Shown here piece by piece: positions 61,076 through 64,000 of a DNA stretch of 64,000 nt. Origin of the DNA: Klebsiella quasipneumoniae subsp. quasipneumoniae. Lineage in GTDB: Bacteria; Pseudomonadota; Gammaproteobacteria; Enterobacterales; Enterobacteriaceae. Below the pieces are notes generated by a model. That model worked only from the letters and a program-made list of their open reading frames with translations. It did not search any database and had not been told where the DNA came from. A program made the position numbers and the translations under genes. The DNA lies in contig NZ_CP084876.1 in the NCBI RefSeq assembly GCF_020525925.1, positions 2,294,001 to 2,358,000 of the forward strand, read 5' to 3'. Positions within the stretch are counted from its first letter, which is position 1; each line of letters starts with the position of its first letter.

Positions 61076-62488
61076 ATGAAAAAGTATCAACAGCTGGCGC
61101 AGCAGCTGACCGACCAGATCGCGCTTGGCGTCTGGTTGCCGGGCGATCGGCTCCCCTCGCTGCGCGAGCAGGTGGTCAGCAGCGGCATGAGCTTTATGAC
61201 CGTCAGCCATGCCTATCAGCTACTGGAAAGCCAGGGGCGCATCGTCGCCCGACCGCAGTCGGGATATTACGTCGCCCCCCAGCCGGTGAAGCTTCGTCAG
61301 CCGGCGCCGCCTGCTCAGGTGACCCGCGATGAAGCGGTCGATATCAATACTTACATCTTTGAGGTGCTCCAGGCCAGCCGCCAGGCGTCAATGCTGCCCT
61401 TTGCCTCGGCCTTCCCGGACCCGCGTCTCTTCCCACTCCAGCAGCTTAACCGTTCGCTGGCGCAGGTGAGTAAAACCGCCACCGCCATGAGCGTGATTGA
61501 GAACCTACCGCCGGGCAACGCGGAGCTACGGCACGCCATTGCCCGGCGTTATGCCCTGCAGGGGATGAACGTCTCGCCCGACGAGATCGTCATTACCGCC
61601 GGAGCGCTGGAGGCGCTAAACCTCAGCCTGCAGGCGGTGACCGAGCCCGGCGACTGGGTGGTGGTGGAAAATCCCTGTTTCTACGGAGCCCTGCAGGCGC
61701 TGGAGAGGCTGCGTCTGAAGGCGCTGTCGGTGGCCACCGACGTCAAAGAGGGCATTGACCTGACGGCGCTGGAGGCGGCCCTGCAAAACTATCCGGTCAA
61801 GGCCTGCTGGCTGATGACCAACGGCCAGAACCCGCTCGGCTTCACCCTCAGCGCCGAAAAAAAAGCAGCGCTGGTGGCGTTGCTGGCGCGCTATGACGTG
61901 ATGCTGATTGAAGATGATGTTTACAGCGAGCTCTACTTTGGCCGCGAGAAGCCGTTGCCGGCGAAGTTCTGGGATCAACAGGATATGACGCTGCACTGCA
62001 GTTCGTTTTCAAAATGTCTGGTGCCCGGCTTTCGCATCGGCTGGGTGGCGGCCGGGAAACAGGCGCGGCGGATCCAGCAGCTGCAGCTGATGAGTACGCT
62101 CTCCACCAGCTCGCCGATGCAGTTAGCCCTGATGGATTACCTGTCGACCAAACGCTATGACGCCCATCTGCGCCGTCTCCGTCGCCAGCTGGCGGAACGT
62201 AAACAGCAGGCCTGGCAGGCGCTGCTGCGCCATCTGCCGCCGGAGGTCACTATCCATCACAGCGACAGCGGCTATTTTCTGTGGATCGAACTACCGGAAG
62301 GGGCCGACGCCAGCGTGCTGAGCGCCAGGGCGCTGGCGTCGCACATCAGCATCGCCCCGGGAAAAATGTTCTCCACCTCTGCCAGCTGGACCTCGTTTTT
62401 CCGCTTTAATACCGCCTGGGGCTGGGGAGAACGCGAAGAGCAGGGGGTGAAGCGCCTGGGCGAGCTAATTCGTGAGCAGCTTTCCTGA
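61076..62488 (+). CDS. ydcR: MocR-type GntR/aminotransferase regulator YdcR
   Basis: 470 residues. An N-terminal GntR winged helix (about 1-75; MKKYQQLAQQL...SFMTVSHAYQLLESQG) is fused to a fold-type-I aminotransferase domain. The PLP Lys is in HCSSFSKCLVPGFRIGW. Such proteins use PLP as a sensing cofactor. ATG 61076 matches E. coli; AAGGAAAGGG lies upstream. It is followed by the ydcSTUV transport operon, as in E. coli, a likely target. Confidence 0.93.
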   Translation: MKKYQQLAQQLTDQIALGVWLPGDRLPSLREQVVSSGMSFMTVSHAYQLLESQGRIVARPQSGYYVAPQPVKLRQPAPPAQVTRDEAVDINTYIFEVLQASRQASMLPFASAFPDPRLFPLQQLNRSLAQVSKTATAMSVIENLPPGNAELRHAIARRYALQGMNVSPDEIVITAGALEALNLSLQAVTEPGDWVVVENPCFYGALQALERLRLKALSVATDVKEGIDLTALEAALQNYPVKACWLMTNGQNPLGFTLSAEKKAALVALLARYDVMLIEDDVYSELYFGREKPLPAKFWDQQDMTLHCSSFSKCLVPGFRIGWVAAGKQARRIQQLQLMSTLSTSSPMQLALMDYLSTKRYDAHLRRLRRQLAERKQQAWQALLRHLPPEVTIHHSDSGYFLWIELPEGADASVLSARALASHISIAPGKMFSTSASWTSFFRFNTAWGWGEREEQGVKRLGELIREQLS

Positions 62489-62793
62489 TCGCTTTGACTA
62501 TTTTTCGCCGCGATAAACAATCGCTAAAAATAAACGAAGATGGATTTTTATCGAGGCCGGTCATTATTTTACCGGCGCTCACCATAGGAAATACGCATAC
62601 CCCTCCTTTTTCTCTAACTCGTTGTCTATAATCCATAAAGTCAGTCTTGTGTTGGCGATTTTTGCGTAATGCGTCCCGGGTCACAACCTGAATAAATTCC
62701 CCCGAGGGCGTTAATCCGCTGACTACCCTTATTTCAGGAGATATTTTTACGGCACGGCTGCCGCTAATTCCCTTGTGACAGGAGTAACACCTG
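62489..62793. other. Intergenic region ydcR to ydcS
   Basis: 305 bases with a candidate promoter: GTCTATAAT (-10 TATAAT 62627-62632) with no good -35, as is common for sigma-S promoters, which fits the RpoS dependence of E. coli ydcS. An AGGAG ribosome site lies just before ydcS. No RNA gene recognised. Confidence 0.45.
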
Positions 62794-63939
62794 ATGAGCA
62801 AAAAATTGGCCCGTTGCAGCCTTTATGTGCTGGGGATGGCCTGCCTGACCGTCCAGGCGGCTGAGCCACTCACCTCGCTGGATAAACCGGAAGGGCGGCT
62901 GGATATTATTGCCTGGCCGGGGTATATCGAACGCGGTCAGACCGACAAGCAGTACGACTGGGTCAGCCAGTTTGAAAAGGAGACCGGCTGTCAGGTTAAT
63001 GTGAAAACTGCCGCCACCTCTGACGAAATGGTTAGCCTGATGGCCAAGGGTGGCTACGATCTGGTGACTGCCTCGGGCGATGCTTCGCTGCGTCTGATCA
63101 TGGGCAAACGCGTTCAACCTATTAACACAGCGCTGATTGCCGGGTGGCACACTCTCGACCCGCGCATTGCGCAAGGGGCATGGTTTAACGTCGGGGGCAA
63201 AGTTTACGGCACGCCGTATCAGTGGGGACCGAATCTGCTGATGTACAACACCCGCGTATTCCCGACGCCGCCGGACAGCTGGAGCGTGGTCTTCGTGAAG
63301 CAGGATCTTCCGGATGGCAAAACCAATCAGGGGCGGGTGCAGGCCTATGATGGCCCGATCTATATCGCCGACGCTGCGCTGTTTGTCAAAGCCACCCAAC
63401 CGCAGCTGGGGATCGAAGATCCCTATCAACTGACCGAAACCCAGTACAACGCGGTGCTGAAGGTGCTGCGTGACCAGCAACCGCTGATCCACCGCTACTG
63501 GCATGACGCCACCGTGCAGATGAACGACTTCAAAAACGAAGGGGTGGCCGCCTCCAGCTCGTGGCCCTATCAGGCCAACGGCCTGAAGGCGGAAGGCCAG
63601 CCTGTCGCTACCGTATTTCCGAAGGAGGGGGTGACCGGCTGGGCGGATACCACCATGCTGCACAGCGAGGCGAAGCACCCGGTCTGCGCTTATAAATGGA
63701 TGAACTGGTCGCTCACGCCGAAGGTGCAGGGCGATGTAGCGGCCTGGTTCGGCTCGCTGCCGGTGGTGCCTGAGGGCTGTAAAGCCAGCGCGCTGCTCGG
63801 AGAGAAGGGCTGTGAGACCAACGGCTACGACCAGTTTGCCCGCATCCACTTCTGGAAAACGCCGGTTGCCGAGGGGGGGAAATACGTTCCCTACAGCCGC
63901 TGGACGCAGGACTACATTGCGATAATGGGCGGCCGCTAA
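62794..63939 (+). CDS. ydcS: ABC-transporter periplasmic binding protein YdcS
   Basis: 381 residues as in E. coli. Signal peptide at 1-22 (CSLYVLGMACLTVQAA|E). Spermidine/putrescine-type (PotD-like) binding fold: RLDIIAWPGYIERGQTDKQYDW, TSDEMVSLMAKGGYDLVTASGDAS, TPYQWGPNLLMYN. E. coli YdcS was also reported to bind or make polyhydroxybutyrate, which I did not test by sequence. First gene of ydcSTUV. Confidence 0.93.
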   Translation: MSKKLARCSLYVLGMACLTVQAAEPLTSLDKPEGRLDIIAWPGYIERGQTDKQYDWVSQFEKETGCQVNVKTAATSDEMVSLMAKGGYDLVTASGDASLRLIMGKRVQPINTALIAGWHTLDPRIAQGAWFNVGGKVYGTPYQWGPNLLMYNTRVFPTPPDSWSVVFVKQDLPDGKTNQGRVQAYDGPIYIADAALFVKATQPQLGIEDPYQLTETQYNAVLKVLRDQQPLIHRYWHDATVQMNDFKNEGVAASSSWPYQANGLKAEGQPVATVFPKEGVTGWADTTMLHSEAKHPVCAYKWMNWSLTPKVQGDVAAWFGSLPVVPEGCKASALLGEKGCETNGYDQFARIHFWKTPVAEGGKYVPYSRWTQDYIAIMGGR

Positions 63940-63955
63940 GGATCGGAGGCAAACA

Positions 63956-64000
63956 ATGACGTACGCGGTCGAGTTTCAGAATGTATCGCGCCTGTATGGC
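63956..64000 (+). CDS. ydcT: ABC-transporter ATPase YdcT, first 15 codons
   Basis: ATG 63956, 16 bases after the ydcS stop, with GGAGG upstream. The visible residues TYAVEFQNVSRLYG are the usual start of a PotA-like ATPase, just before the Walker A. The gene runs out of the window. Confidence 0.85.
   Translation, partial: MTYAVEFQNVSRLYG

Overview
The window is a stretch of enterobacterial chromosome, almost certainly from Klebsiella (K. pneumoniae complex). Gene order and protein sequences follow the E. coli segments ydhP-sodB-...-slyA-tyrS-rsx-add and cybB / ydcJ-opgD-...-ydcS. On top of this sit genes typical of Klebsiella and absent from those E. coli loci: pcaGH with a LysR regulator, a GH1 6-phospho-beta-glucosidase, a CioAB-type oxidase and extra AraC regulators. 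Base composition is G+C-rich and coding density is high. I see no rRNA, tRNA, IS element, prophage, integron or CRISPR array.

Region 1 (1-11.6 kb) is a redox, electrophile and envelope block: the end of ydhP, sodB, an AraC-type regulator, mepH, grxD, rnt, gloA, nemA, nemR, ydhL, ydhF, sodC and the ydhIJK efflux operon. NemR-NemA-GloA forms a detoxification unit with NemR operators. lhr, which I recall between rnt and grxD in E. coli, is missing. Region 2 (11.6-22.6 kb) has slyA with its own operator, a membrane diguanylate cyclase, slyB with a PhoP box, anmK, mliC, pdxH, tyrS, pdxY, gstA, dtpA and nth. PdxH and PdxY both serve PLP supply. Region 3 (22.5-29.3 kb) is the rsxABCDGE-nth operon, then ydgK and cnu. 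RsxC has a long C-terminal tandem repeat.

Region 4 (29.5-34.2 kb) has an orphan 6-phospho-beta-glucosidase behind a double LacI/AscG-type operator, the small divisome gene blr, ydgJ, add and two small unknown envelope genes. A synteny break relative to E. coli falls here. Region 5 (34.4-44.8 kb) is metabolic: cybB, frmRA (formaldehyde), gcd (periplasmic glucose oxidation), pcaH-pcaG-pcaQ (protocatechuate ring cleavage), a divergent ydcJ/HglS-type gene and a carboxylesterase. A near-perfect PcaQ-type palindrome lies between pcaH and ydcJ.

Region 6 (45-64 kb) follows the E. coli ydc cluster: opgD, rimL, ydcK, tehAB, ydcL, a DMT transporter with a divergent AraC regulator, ydcO (benE-like), sutR, rlhA and yncJ. 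Then come a His/Gly/Lys/Gln-repeat exported protein, a cioAB-DUF2474 oxidase operon, a 32-residue membrane peptide, ydcR, ydcS and the first codons of ydcT.

Most of the window is ordinary core chromosome. The points most worth checking are regulatory palindromes (bgl, pcaH/ydcJ, ydcO/sutR, cioA), unannotated small membrane ORFs, repeat-bearing proteins and lineage-specific insertions. I found no multi-gene system that I would call undescribed.
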